Of a stretch of 64,000 nt of DNA, positions 37,101 through 47,492 are shown in pieces. Source of the stretch: Purpureocillium takamizusanense (lineage: Eukaryota; Ascomycota; Sordariomycetes; Hypocreales; Ophiocordycipitaceae); the NCBI RefSeq assembly GCF_022605165.1, contig NC_063073.1, positions 186,001 through 250,000 on the forward strand, written 5' to 3'. The notes beneath the pieces were generated by a model that saw nothing but the letters and a program-made list of their open reading frames with translations, was not told the origin of the DNA and searched no databases. Position numbers and translations under genes: made by a program. Every line of letters begins with the position of its first letter. The first letter of the stretch is position 1.

Positions 37101-38876
37101 CCGCACCGAAGCCTCGCCCGATGGAGCCGAAGTTGCCGTGGGTCTCGTTCGCGTCCTGCCCGAGGCCTCTGCTGGAACTTGCCTGATCGTTGTCATCTTG
37201 GCCCTGGCGTTCGGCGGGTGGGCTTCGATAAGGGTTCGTCTCCGAGGGGCTAACGGGGCCGTCGTTCCCAGGCTGTTCAGCTCCCAGGTTCAAGCCAGAC
37301 ATGCCGAAGTCACCGGTGGAACCTTTTACGGGGGTGCCGAGGATGCCCACACGTCCAGCGGACGCAGGATTGCCCGAAGCTGTGTCTTGTGCGCCGCCAA
37401 GCACAGCGCTGCCAGATAGCTCGTCGTCACCAAAGGGATCGGTGTCGGTCCGAGGACGTGAGCGCCAGGGCTGCTGAAAGAAGGCATTATCGGCCGACTT
37501 GAGGGCTGCGCTGTCTTGATTATCCTTGGGGATCAGATGGGCGAGTCGGCTACCACCTGCAGCTCCTCCTCCTCGCTTCTCGCCAACAGACGTAGGAAGG
37601 GCGAAGTTGCCGAACGCGCCACCACTGGGGGCGGCCTGATTCGACGTCGGCCAAATGGCGCTTACGGTATTTCCCGTCGTGTTAGAACGCAGCAGATTAC
37701 CAAACGGTAGTTTCCCCTGGCCCTCGCGAGAACCGTGCTCGCCCTCGCCGTCATCGGGCTCAGACTCTTTCATCTCAGTGGGCTTTCGCGGAAGCCAGCT
37801 TGATGAGTCCTCGCGTGAGAAGCGACCAGCAGTTGGCGAAGCAACGCTGCCGGCACTGAACGGATTCGAGTCCAAGGTCTCACGTCGTCTGGTTCCCGGT
37901 CGGGTGACTGAGGACGGCGAATTGACTCCGTAGGCGTTACCCGAACCGTGCGACACGGAAGCCTTGCGGCCATTAACGTTGCCCTGATGTCCCTCCTTGT
38001 TCTGGGTTGGGGGTTTGAGCGGCGAATTAATCTCTGTTAGGAATGCCTGTGCCAAGGATATCGTTAGCGAGAATACTTCTCATCGAGGTCGGAGGGGGAC
38101 CAAAAACGAACATCCTTTTCCTCCCCGGTCAAGTCCTGTAAGCCCATCGGCAAAGTCTCGCCCGTTTGCTCCCAGCAGGCGTTAGGCTCTTGCGGAACGT
38201 GATTGTCACTGTTCTTGCCCCAGGCTCTACCGCTGCTGCCATTGATACTGGAGGGGTCCCATCCTGGTATGAAGAGACGGGACGGGTCGTCGGCAAGTTT
38301 TTGGGTGCGAAACATGTCGAGCAGCTCGTCCTTTGAGTAGCGCGCAGGGCCGGCTTCGTAGACGACTGCTTGCGCGGCCGCCGACTCGTCGATGCTGGGG
38401 TGCTGAACCGCGTGCTCGTTAGACGGCGGAGGGTTCGAGGCTTGGCCGGCGATGGGGGTCGTGGAGGAACGTCGGAAGGTCAGGGTGCCGTTGGCTGAGC
38501 GGCCATCTCGTCGTGACCTGTCGCGAGCATGTTAGCATGTGTGACGCATTCCGGGCTTTGCGGTGCTTGCAGGGTGTCATGGTCTCAAAGTTCGTGTCGG
38601 CTGCACGAGAGGGGCCCGCAGCCAGTGGACTACACCTTTTCCCCCTTGGGAGAATTGGAAAGCCCAGACCGGCGAGGTAAAGAAGCAGAAGCACGACGAC
38701 GAACGAGGCACAAGCCGCCGGGTCCGTTGAGGGCAAGCGGAAACGTGGTTCCAGATTGAGACTTACCAGTCACCTCCCGCAGCTCCCCGTCCATCACTCC
38801 TCCCACCTCGCGAATCACGGTTCGCGTTCTGACCAGCTGCAGCCGAGGCGAAGCTCGAAGGTAAATTGGTCGGCAT
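34143..38876 (-). CDS. GYF-domain protein (Smy2/Syh1/GIGYF-like)
   Basis: Large adaptor that binds proline-rich partners through a GYF domain; yeast Smy2/Syh1 and animal GIGYF proteins act in mRNA decay, translational repression and secretion. Four exons: 38876-38767, 38517-38112, 38046-34518 and 34456-34143, giving 1452 residues. The start MPTNLPSSFASAA is joined through TGG to SRRDGRSANGTLTFRRSS. The GYF domain, about residues 698-760, contains WVYLDPQGQVQGPFTGLEMNDWYKANFF with the core aromatics. Before it are long disordered Ser/Pro/Gly stretches. After it come a Gln-rich segment, a Lys/Ala/Glu-rich coiled-coil region (about 34900-35200 on the DNA) and a conserved C-terminal block (DADAVYINSKTMDG-type, here IADAVYINSKTMDGRHFAEEYVRRKK), ending in a basic KKGKK tail. 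Intron 2 (38111-38047) appears to use a GTTCGT donor. That border is the least certain. Confidence 0.88.
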
Positions 38877-40941
38877 TTTGCGCGGTCAATCAAAGCGTGT
38901 CGAACTTTGGGCAGCGAGGTCGAGGTCACAGCTGAGCGTCCTCGGAACCGGGGATAGAGAGTGGCAGAGGCAACGGTAGACGTGTGAAGGTCGCGAGGGT
39001 CGAGTCGAGGGCGCGAGGGCGTAAGTAAAAGACGGACAAGTATGCACATGTAACGCTGTTCTCGTCTCCGTAGCGGTGAGTAGATGCAGATGCACGCGCG
39101 CAGTGCCGGCAAACGACGTGGTGAATGGCTTTGCAGGGCTGAGCGGAGGTGGAAAAGTATGACGGGGGCGGATGTTTGCTGGTCGCGGGAGGAAAAACCT
39201 GAGGGTAGGTTTGCAAAAGACAAAATTGGAGGTTTCCCCAGTCTAGGGAAGCGTGCAGTGGAGCGGCCCCCGGCGCCCTGAGGGTGGCCCAAGCTTTCAG
39301 GTGGCAGGTCATTGGACCGTGGCGGGTGTCAGGATACCCGTGCCTTAGCCGGCGACGCTTGTCAGACACACTTGGCCTAGCAGTACAGTACCGGACAACG
39401 AAACCTTATCAGCCACCAGCTTTCCATTTGACGTGCTGGGACATGCGACCCCCCCCCGCCCCCCTTGTGGTAGGGTACGTACTGGAAAGAATGGACAGCA
39501 GCATCAGCTACTAGCGGCATCCAGTGGCGGCGTGCAGCGAACATCGTTCCAGTAGGCGGGCTCTATTCACGCTACAGCAGGTCCGGCGATGGAAATCGTG
39601 ACGGGCTTTTGTGTGCCGCTCCCAGAGCAGGGCGTGTCTAGCACAAGAGAGTTGCAGGCAGCAGTTAGTAGTAATTACCAGCAGTACGAAGCACAGTATA
39701 CATGCAAGACATCAAATGAAGCGAAATGCACAACGAGGACAGGGACGCATTATAATGGGATTGGACTTGTTCGTCAAGATACCTACCGCCCCCGATGAGG
39801 TATCTTCCCATGTACGAAGACGGCATCACCCTCCCACCTCGGCAACTTGGCAGCGCGCAGGGAAGGCATGCTGTCCATCGCTGCGCGTCGTTGCCTCCCC
39901 GCGAAGCCCCCGGACGAAGCGAGATAAGCATCGTCAGCGGCACAGAGTCGTGTCCGTGCAGCCAGCAGTCCGCGATGTGCACGTGGCACAGCACAGGGCG
40001 ACGCGACTGAGGACGTGTCACTCCGTCACACGAACGGTATCCCGCGCCGCGTCCCGCACCCCGGCCTCGCGTCTCGCGCATCGGAAGCATGCATACCAGC
40101 TCGCACTGTCGTCGATCAGTACGTATCGCCAACCTTGACTGTGAGACAGCTGACGGGGAACATACATCTGCCACCCGGAAACGGAATACTTGAGAGCCGT
40201 CGCCAGCATTATCGCGAGACTGTCAAAAGCAGGCTTGCCCAGCAAGAGACAGCTGCCATTCCGCGCCTGTTGTGATGCAGGACTCCGGCACTGGAGCAGC
40301 GCCAACCCAAGGGCCACGCCATTGAGTGTCAACCGGCAGAGTCCGGCCGTGGCCATCATCAGGTACAGCGTGCTGGCCCTGTCTGGTTTTGGCTGTGAAC
40401 CAGACAGCCTCAACAGCAGGAGGAGATGGAGCAACAGCTGCAAGCAAGCCCGCCGCGTCAGCATGCTAAACCAACGAACGTTGTAAGGGATGATTCTCCT
40501 TACGTGAATGGAACTGCCTAGATATACCCGCTCGCTTGCATTGCTGTACATCCAGAGCGCGAAATGGATGCTGTCTAGTAGGGCCAGTGCTTGCACTGCT
40601 ATGATGCCCTGGACTAGGTTGCAGCAAGGCTGCGGTAGGCGCTGGGGTGTATGGCGACAGGCCTCCCCACTAGCCCATGGCTCCAACATATTCGAGACTG
40701 CCTTTTCGCTTGGTTCAGGCCTTGTTTGCCGCTCCATCGTCGTCGTGGCAGATGGTGCGTAGCAGGGCCCGATATCCGAGGGACTGGAGACAGCTTATGG
40801 CGCGCTCGGTAGGCCGCAGTCGACTTTATACCTGCCCATTTGCGGTTCCAGGCACCAATGCACCCCTGAACCAAGCAGAAGCCAAAAGGCAAGGTTTGAG
40901 CCAGTGATGATGAGTGACGGCTGCATCTTCGTACCGAGAAT
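38877..40941. other. Intergenic region between GYF gene and POP4
   Basis: This 2.1-kb region lies between two minus-strand genes. The left part should hold the GYF promoter. A C-run block (about 39450-39465) is visible. The only frame of note is the 239-codon minus-strand frame at 40018-40737, listed separately with low confidence. Confidence 0.45.
40018..40737 (-). CDS. Possible small membrane protein, unrecognised
   Basis: An ATG-started frame of 239 codons on the same strand as its neighbours. Translation gives at least three hydrophobic stretches (around IIAVQALALLDSIHFALWM, LLLHLLLLLRL and LMMATAGLCRLTLNGVALGLALL), as in a small multi-span membrane protein. No family is recognised. Its third codon positions are only moderately G/C (my rough count on the first 75 codons is about 60 percent), clearly less biased than the neighbouring genes, so it may be a chance frame. 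Confidence 0.2.
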   Translation of the reverse strand: MERQTRPEPSEKAVSNMLEPWASGEACRHTPQRLPQPCCNLVQGIIAVQALALLDSIHFALWMYSNASERVYLGSSIHVRRIIPYNVRWFSMLTRRACLQLLLHLLLLLRLSGSQPKPDRASTLYLMMATAGLCRLTLNGVALGLALLQCRSPASQQARNGSCLLLGKPAFDSLAIMLATALKYSVSGWQMYVPRQLSHSQGWRYVLIDDSASWYACFRCARREAGVRDAARDTVRVTE

Positions 40942-41679
40942 TTAGAGGTTGGTCAGGAAATGGTGCTTAAACTTTCGATTCGCTCGATCCGCAGAGCGCA
41001 ACATCAGCTGATCACCGAGGACGTCGAAAGCGAAATGCTTGGGCTCCTCCAGTGCCTGTTGCTCTGAAGCTGAGGCTTCGGCAGCAGGGATCTGGATGCG
41101 GAACGTTGTGCCCTCCTTTGGCACGAGCTTGAGTCCCCGTTGTTTTGTGATGATTTCGAGGACGAACTTGCGGTCACGCACGACGATGCCCTGGATACCG
41201 ACGCGGCCTGGGCAGCGGCTCCTCACCACCTCAACAAGAGCGCCGTGCAGCTCGGCGCTGGCCAACTTGGCGGCGGCCGTAGGACCGCCGGTGAAGATGT
41301 CGTTGCCAAGCACTTCGCGGGCATATCCGCGCCAAAGGGCATTGAGTGGCTCATAGATTTCGTATTTGTGACCGTGTCGAGAGATGTCGTGGAGGCCGAG
41401 CTGGCGTCGCTCGCGGGACGACAGGGGCTTGGGCCGGATTTTGCACTTGGCCTTTGCCGCCTCGCGGGCCTTGCGCCTGGCGGCCCTTGCGTTGACGACA
41501 GCGGACGGAGGTGACGAAGGCCGGAGGTGAAGGGTGCGGTGTTGGATCTTGTCGGCGTAGATGCGGCTTGCGCTGTCGGGCGAGTGCGCTCGCGCGAGGA
41601 GGTTCTGCGTGGCAATGGCGTTTTCCTTTTGCCGCTGGGCGAGGAGCTGCTGCTGCTGCTGCTCCATTGGGGTCGCCAT
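40942..41679 (-). CDS. RNase P/MRP protein subunit Pop4 (Rpp29)
   Basis: Protein subunit of nuclear RNase P and RNase MRP, which trim tRNA 5' ends and process pre-rRNA. Single exon, 245 residues. The N-terminal third is Gln/Ala/Arg-rich, with a basic run (ARRKAREAAKAKCKIRPKPLSSRERRQLGL) typical of the eukaryotic subunit. The Rpp29 core follows from about residue 120: YEPLNALWRGYAREVLG, then AELHGALVEVVRSRCPGRVGIQGIVVRDRKFVLEII and the late strand TTFRIQIP. It ends with FDVLGDQLMLRSADRANRKFKHH, matching the family's C-terminal block. The start MATPMEQQQQ is the first ATG of the frame. It is divergent from the acyltransferase gene. Confidence 0.93.
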   Translation of the reverse strand: MATPMEQQQQQLLAQRQKENAIATQNLLARAHSPDSASRIYADKIQHRTLHLRPSSPPSAVVNARAARRKAREAAKAKCKIRPKPLSSRERRQLGLHDISRHGHKYEIYEPLNALWRGYAREVLGNDIFTGGPTAAAKLASAELHGALVEVVRSRCPGRVGIQGIVVRDRKFVLEIITKQRGLKLVPKEGTTFRIQIPAAEASASEQQALEEPKHFAFDVLGDQLMLRSADRANRKFKHHFLTNL

Positions 41680-42505
41680 GGCGCCGCGACGACAGGCTCC
41701 GAGGAGAGCAGAGGCGGGGAGGGGTTGGTGATGGCGATGGTGATCCGAGGCACCTCGGAATGGATGGTGCAAGTTTCAATTTGTTCAATGGCTGCCTGCC
41801 CCGCGATGCGCCAGCCTGCACTGCCCAGCCCAGATTGACCTACTACACGTGCTGGATTTCTGGGTGGTCCGACTGCTGGCCTGGCGCCTCAGCGGGGGCA
41901 GGCGGCTGATGCGCCGCTGTCCGCCCGTGCTGTAGCCGGTGTGGCACAGCGCAGGGCTCCAGGCTGGGCTGGGCTGGACCCAATGGGCAGCTCCCCACCT
42001 GGCCAAGCCACCCCAATCCGTCCAAAATTCCCCAGAATGCCCCCCCAACCCAATCGCGCTCCAGCGCTTCACATGTCCTCGGCTCAGAAGCTACAGCGAG
42101 CTGTGGAGTGACATCGACAGCCGTGCCCGCCCCCACCCCCGTCACTCGTCTGTGCCCCCCCGGTCTCTCGTCGTCTTTGCCCCGAGACGCCGTTCGTGTG
42201 CCCGCTTACTTCGTGATGCCATACTGCTCTTGCTATAGCATGGGCGGCAGACAAACTGTTGGGCCAACAAAATCTGCAACGCGACCGAGGCGATTGGTGG
42301 CAACGTCCACTGCGAGGCTGATGCATGACAGACATACCATGCCGACCGGATCCTCCAGCTGATGCCACTTCTCGAACTCGACCGCCGCAAGCAGTCTTTG
42401 AGCTCCTCGTCCTGTATTGTCGTCTGTCTCCCACGTTAGCTCGCCCGCCGTCTACTGCCATTGCCTTCAAACAGTACCGAGCCATTGACCGACTCCTCTG
42501 TCGCC
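41680..42505. promoter_or_regulatory. Divergent promoter region, POP4 / acyltransferase
   Basis: This 826-bp gap lies between the start codons of two divergently read genes, so both promoters must be within it. It contains short G- and C-rich blocks and a pyrimidine-rich stretch before the acyltransferase start. No separate gene is seen. Confidence 0.5.
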
Positions 42506-45151
42506 ATGTCCAAAAAGGACGACACGTTCGACCCAGCGAGCGGCTCGGCCCCGGACCTCCAGATCCTCGGCGATGAAATCACCCTCCAACCGAGCGGCTA
42601 TGTCGAGCCGCAGGGTGGTGCCGAGGGCAAGGAGCAGGCTCTGATGCATCAGTTTGCTTCCTTCCGCTCTGAGCCTCTACAGTGAGTTTCGTCGATCCGG
42701 ATCACGGTGCTCAGATAGCATGATTCGATACTGACTGGTGGTTGCCCCTACTAGGTTTCTGCGCGAAGTATCCCTCTACGTCTCCGGCCAAGGATGGCGG
42801 GCCTACGATCGAGTCGTCGGGCAGCCCGTATTCTACCCAGGCTTCTCCGAGAACATGAAGTCCATGGTCCTCTCTGCGCCGTTGCTCCAGCAGCGCATCA
42901 GCCAACTCGCCGAAAACCGTGTCACAGTTGAGGAGAAGGAAGGCCTTCTGAACAAGAATGACAAGGACTACGCCATCAAGCGCACGCAGAGGCGCAGCGT
43001 GCTCGAGAGTAGCCTGCAAGAAGTGGCCGAGAAGCTCACCGACGACATGATATGCAAGATGGAAAGCAAGACATTCATTCGCGGGGCCTACTACCTCGTT
43101 ACGCAGCTCTTGACTCGCGCATACCACCAGGGCATTCATGTCTCTAGTGAGGAGGTGTTGCGCCTCAGGAAGGTGGCCGACATTGCTGCCAAAAAGAAGC
43201 AGAGCATCGTCTTCTTGCCTAGCCACCGCTCGCACGTCGACTACGTCTCGCTCCAGCTCATCTGCTACCGCCTCGGTCTTACCCTACCCGTGGTCGTCGC
43301 AGGAGACAACCTCAACTTCCCTCTTGTTGGCAGCTTTCTGCAGCATGCGGGCGCCATGTGGATCCGAAGATCATTCGGCGATGACGCGCTGTACACGACA
43401 CTTGTTCAGTCCTACATCGACACGCTCCTTCAGGAAGGATATAACTTCGAGTGCTTCATCGAGGGAGGTCGGTCACGTACGGGCAAGCTGTTGCCACCCA
43501 AGTTTGGCATCCTCAGCTTTATCCTCGACAGCATCCTCTCGGGTCGCGTCGAAGACACCATCATCTGCCCCGTCAGCACGCAGTACGACAAGGTCATCGA
43601 GACGGAGGGTTATGTCACCGAGCTTCTCGGCGTGCCCAAGAAGAAAGAAAATCTGGCCGACTTTCTCTCCGGCGGATCTTCAGTCCTGTCTTTGAAGCTA
43701 GGCCGAGTCGATGTCCGCTTCCATGAGCCATGGAGTTTGCGAAAATTCATCGACGACCAGCTGACGCGACTGCCGAGAATCCCGCCCGGCCTGGACACCG
43801 ATCACCGCAACCCCGAAGTCCGCGCCGTCAGGGAAAAGATCCTGCGTACAATGGGCTACAAGGTCCTCGGTGACATCAACGCAGTGTCGGTCGTCATGCC
43901 CACCGCTCTCATCGGCACGGTGCTCCTCACTCTTCGCGGCCGCGGTGTCGGAAAGCAGGAGCTCATGCGTCGTGTGGAGTGGTTGACAGAGCGAGTGCGC
44001 GCCAAGGGTGGTCGTGTCGCCCACTTTGGCAGCGCGCCGCTGTCAGAGATTGTGAACCGAGGCCTTGAGGTGCTGGGCAAGGACCTGGTGGGAGTCGTAG
44101 ACGGGCTGGCCGAGCCAACCTACTACGCCGTCGACCGGTTTCAGCTCTCCTTTTATCGCAACATGACGATTCACCTTTTCATCTACGAGGCCCTCGTCAG
44201 CGTTGCCATGTACACAAAGGTCAAGCAAGGCGGCGGGCGCGCCATGCAGGACATTTCCTACAAGGAGCTCCGCGATCACGTCTTCTTCCTTTCGTCACTG
44301 TTTCGTGGCGAGTTCATATTCTCGGCTGCGGGTCTTGAAACCAACCTGGAAACAACATTGCGCGGTTTGGAGAATGACCACGTCGTTCGCCTTGACCGCG
44401 ACCCCGAGGGTAATTTTACAACGATCGGCCTCTCCGACCAAGAAAGGAAGGCTGGCCGCGAGAACTACGACTTTTATTGTTTCCTCATATGGCCGTTCAT
44501 CGAAGCCAGCTGGCTCGCGGCCGTGTCGCTCATGGGCTTGACGCCGCCGTTGGAGGAGAAGGAAGACATTTGGATTGAGCAGACCAAGGCGCAGAACAGC
44601 GCCCAGATGGTGAGTGTCGAGCCCCCTTTCCTAGCAATACTCGGCCACAAGCACGCGTACTAACCATTTTACAGCTCGGCAAGACACTCTACCACCAAGG
44701 CGACCTCTCTTACTTCGAGGCCGTGAACAAGGAGACGCTCAAGAACTCGTACACGCGGTTCGAGCAGGACCAAATAGTACACGTCGTCAAGTCCAAGGAC
44801 CCCAAGATACCGCCGCGCATCCAGCTCGACCCGGCATGGCGGCCCTCGCGCGACCCGGAGACGGGCGCGCTCCGGCCCGACGGCAAGCTGTGGGACTTTA
44901 CCGAGAAGATGGCCAGCGCGCGCCGCGAGGGCAAGAATCGCCGTGATGGCGCCACCGTGAGTTCGCGCGTGCTGCGCCTGACGGACGAGCTCGGGCGCAA
45001 GCTCTTTGTCGATGCCGTCGAAGGCGGCAAGGACGACAAGGGCAAGGGCAAAGTGCCGAGCGTGCTGAGCAGGGAGGAGAAGGAGACGCTGCGCAGGAGC
45101 GTCAAGGACGCGCGAAGGAGGAGGAAGGCCGAGGGGCGTCCGAACTTGTAG
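42506..45151 (+). CDS. GNPAT/PlsB-type glycerone-phosphate or glycerol-3-phosphate acyltransferase
   Basis: Predicted to acylate the hydroxyl of dihydroxyacetone phosphate or glycerol 3-phosphate, the first step of glycerolipid or ether-lipid synthesis. Three exons: 42506-42681, 42755-44609 and 44675-45151, giving 835 residues. All four acyltransferase blocks are present: I, SHRSHVDY (catalytic His 216 with Asp 221); II, AGAMWIRRSFG; III, FIEGGRSRTGKLLPPKFG (from about 293); IV, ICPVSTQYDKVIE. The arrangement matches the PlsB/GNPAT branch rather than yeast Gpt2/Sct1. After the catalytic core are a helical region (YYAVDRFQLSFYRNMTIHLFIYEALVSV) and a basic C-terminal tail ending RRRKAEGRPNL. 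That end is not a standard peroxisomal PTS1. Introns have GTGAGT donors. It converges on the pantothenate synthetase gene, with 289 bp between stops. Confidence 0.92.
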
Positions 45152-45440
45152 AGTATAGCAACCAATGCGTGATAGTCACTTGGGGGCGGGGGTTCTTGTA
45201 CCATGTTGTTGCAGCACATGTATTCTCTTCATATACCCAGGAAACGAAATTCGGTGGACGCGCGCTCGAAGTTGCCTACGATGATGGGTCACCTCCAAAG
45301 TGTTTTGCAACGCCATGCAATGCTTGTCTCCGACATGAATGCCATCCCCCCTCCCTTATCCCACACTCAGCTCCTGCCATGCGTAGTCTCCAAAATCTCC
45401 AGTAGAACAAACGGGTAAAACTCCCCTTAAATGTGCGCTT

Positions 45441-46670
45441 CTATGGACTCGTCGGCTTGAGTATAATGTTATCTATCAGCCTGACCTGCGGCCCGCCCGC
45501 GTGGCCCACGTCCTCCCCCTCGCGCGCCTGCTCCAGCGGCAGCATCTTGATGGCACCGCTGATGACGGCGCCCCTCTCCGGGTCGACGGCGTCCACCTCC
45601 TCGAGCGTGTCCGGGTCCGCCAGCGAGATGTAGTCGACCTCGAAGAGGGCGCGCTCGTCGGGCGGCAGCTCCGTCTGCGCGCGCAGCACCGTGCCCGCGA
45701 TCTCGTGGGCGGCGCCGAGGATGGCGTCGCGGTCGAGCCGGCGGCCGGCGCGGTACACGGCCTCGGCGGCGCGCAGCGCGCTGTTGAGCACGATGCCGAC
45801 GCGGCGGCGGCGGGTGCCGAGGTAGACGTTGCGGGAGCTCAGGGCGAGGCCGTCGGGCTCGCGCTCCGTGGGGCAAACGACGACGTGGGTGGGGACCATG
45901 AGGTCGCGGACCATGCGGCGGATGACGACGGTCTGCTGGACGTCCTTTTGGCCAAAGTAGACGCGGTCGGGCTGGACGATGTTGAAGAGCTTCATGCACA
46001 CGGTGGCGACGCCGCGGAAAAAGGTCGGCCGGCTCGCGCCCTCGAGGACCTCGCCGACGGGCGTGATGGTGACGAAGCTTCCCTTGCTGTCCACCTCCTG
46101 GCCGGGGAACCCCGAGGGGTACATGTCCTGGGTCGCGGGGGCGAAGACGGCCGAGACGCGCCCGAGGTTGGCCCCGTCGTCGGCGAGCTCCCGGTCGAGG
46201 CGCGCCAGGGCCGCCACGTCGGTGTCCCAGGTGACGGGGTAGGAGCCGAGGTCCTCGCGGGCGCCAAACTGCGCCGGGTTGACGTAGATGCTGACCACGA
46301 CGTGGTGGTTCTCGCGCGCCGCGGCCCGCACCAGCGCGAGGTGGCCCTCGTGCAGCGCGCCCATGGTGGGCACGAGCCCGACGGAGCGGTGGTTGACGAC
46401 GTGCGGCTTGCGCCAGCGCCGGATGGCGTCGACGGCGCGGAGCACGCGGATGGGCGACGAGGGGATGGTTTCTTGAAGGCGGCGGGAGCTGCCGGCGCCG
46501 CCGCTGCTGCTGCGGTGCGCGCGGGAGAAGAAGAGCGTCGGCGATGGGGGCGGCGGTGGCCGCGCGGCTGCGGATGGAATCCCGGGCATGGCGGCATGAG
46601 GGGTCCCCGCCGACGCCGACGCCGACGCCGACCGCCCAACGGCGGCGAGGATGGGCCGCCGCAGCAGCAT
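45441..46670 (-). CDS. Pantoate-beta-alanine ligase (pantothenate synthetase)
   Basis: Joins pantoate and beta-alanine with ATP to make pantothenate, the coenzyme A precursor. Single exon, 409 residues, against about 280-310 in bacteria. The core begins near residue 90 with VGLVPTMGALHEGHLALVRAA, the HIGH-like nucleotide-binding motif, and continues with VVVSIYVNPAQFGAREDL. Further on come FFRGVATVCMKLFNIVQPDRVYFGQKDVQQ and the KMSKS-like loop DGLALSSRNVYL. The C-terminal ALFEVDYISLADPDTLEEV is also typical. The first 75 residues form an Arg/Ser/Ala/Pro-rich extension (MLLRRPILAAVGRSASASAS) lacking acidic residues at first, which could be a mitochondrial presequence. Between core blocks is an insert (RELADDGANLGRVSAV) also seen in fungal versions. 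The gene is extremely GC-rich, which creates long open shadow frames on the other strand. Confidence 0.95.
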   Translation of the reverse strand: MLLRRPILAAVGRSASASASAGTPHAAMPGIPSAAARPPPPPSPTLFFSRAHRSSSGGAGSSRRLQETIPSSPIRVLRAVDAIRRWRKPHVVNHRSVGLVPTMGALHEGHLALVRAAARENHHVVVSIYVNPAQFGAREDLGSYPVTWDTDVAALARLDRELADDGANLGRVSAVFAPATQDMYPSGFPGQEVDSKGSFVTITPVGEVLEGASRPTFFRGVATVCMKLFNIVQPDRVYFGQKDVQQTVVIRRMVRDLMVPTHVVVCPTEREPDGLALSSRNVYLGTRRRRVGIVLNSALRAAEAVYRAGRRLDRDAILGAAHEIAGTVLRAQTELPPDERALFEVDYISLADPDTLEEVDAVDPERGAVISGAIKMLPLEQAREGEDVGHAGGPQVRLIDNIILKPTSP

Positions 46671-47492
46671 GGTCGGTCGCTGGTGGTCTTCGTCGGGGTC
46701 GAGAATCGAGGAATGGCCAGAGGAGTAAGGTTGCGAGTCGGGCGCGTGCGGGGTTCAGGGGGGTTTAAGAGGCCAAGCGGCCATTGTCGAGGCGCAATGC
46801 CTCGGCAGACGGGTTGATCTCGTGATGGTTTCTGCGGCGGAGTTTTGAGGACGGTGCGATGGGTAGCGATGTTTAGCGGGCTTGGTGTTGCGATTCTGAT
46901 GAGTAAGCAGCCGTGACTGGCCTACCTACCCTACGGAGTAAGTTCCTTCGTAGTTTATATGGCCAAACGCTCTCCTATTTGATCGTGATAAGTCTTTTTG
47001 GTTTGGCATGAGTCCTATAGATATGGGATACCATGCTGGCATTTACTGTGCATGTTTTCTTAAAGGGGGTGGTTTTAATAGATGGTAGAGTTACGGCGAT
47101 CTGGCGGGTCGAGGCCCGCCATGAAGCGAAACCTAGCAAAGACGAAGTATTAAAGAGATCGGGCAACGACGATATACAACAAGGACACAACAGACGCTTC
47201 AACGTAAAAACAAAAGCCATAGAGTCACAAATTGGAGACGATGTAAACGTCATGGAGAGAAGATAGCTCAATGTTCTCTAGGTAGGCCACATATAACTAA
47301 GTGGCTGAGTATCACCACCAACTTCATGCAACCCCAATAATCGGTTGTCCAATCTAAACACGCTCCGAAATCATTCTAAACCCGCTCCTTAATGTAACTG
47401 GTCTATTATGTGCAAACACCCATTCGCCGACAAGCACCGCTGGTCGATATTATTACTGTGTCGCGTCGTGAATCATCCAGGGAAGACTTCCC
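46671..47492. other. Intergenic region between MFS transporter and pantothenate synthetase
   Basis: An 822-bp gap between two tandem minus-strand genes. It holds the pantothenate synthetase promoter on the left and the transporter 3' end on the right. The middle (about 46980-47400) is markedly A/T-richer than its surroundings. No gene is seen. Confidence 0.45.

Noticed and set aside
45501..46817. A 438-codon plus-strand frame over pantothenate synthetase
   Set aside because: Shadow of a very GC-rich gene. It is rich in Ala/Gly/Asp/Val with no domain, and the minus strand has complete catalytic motifs.
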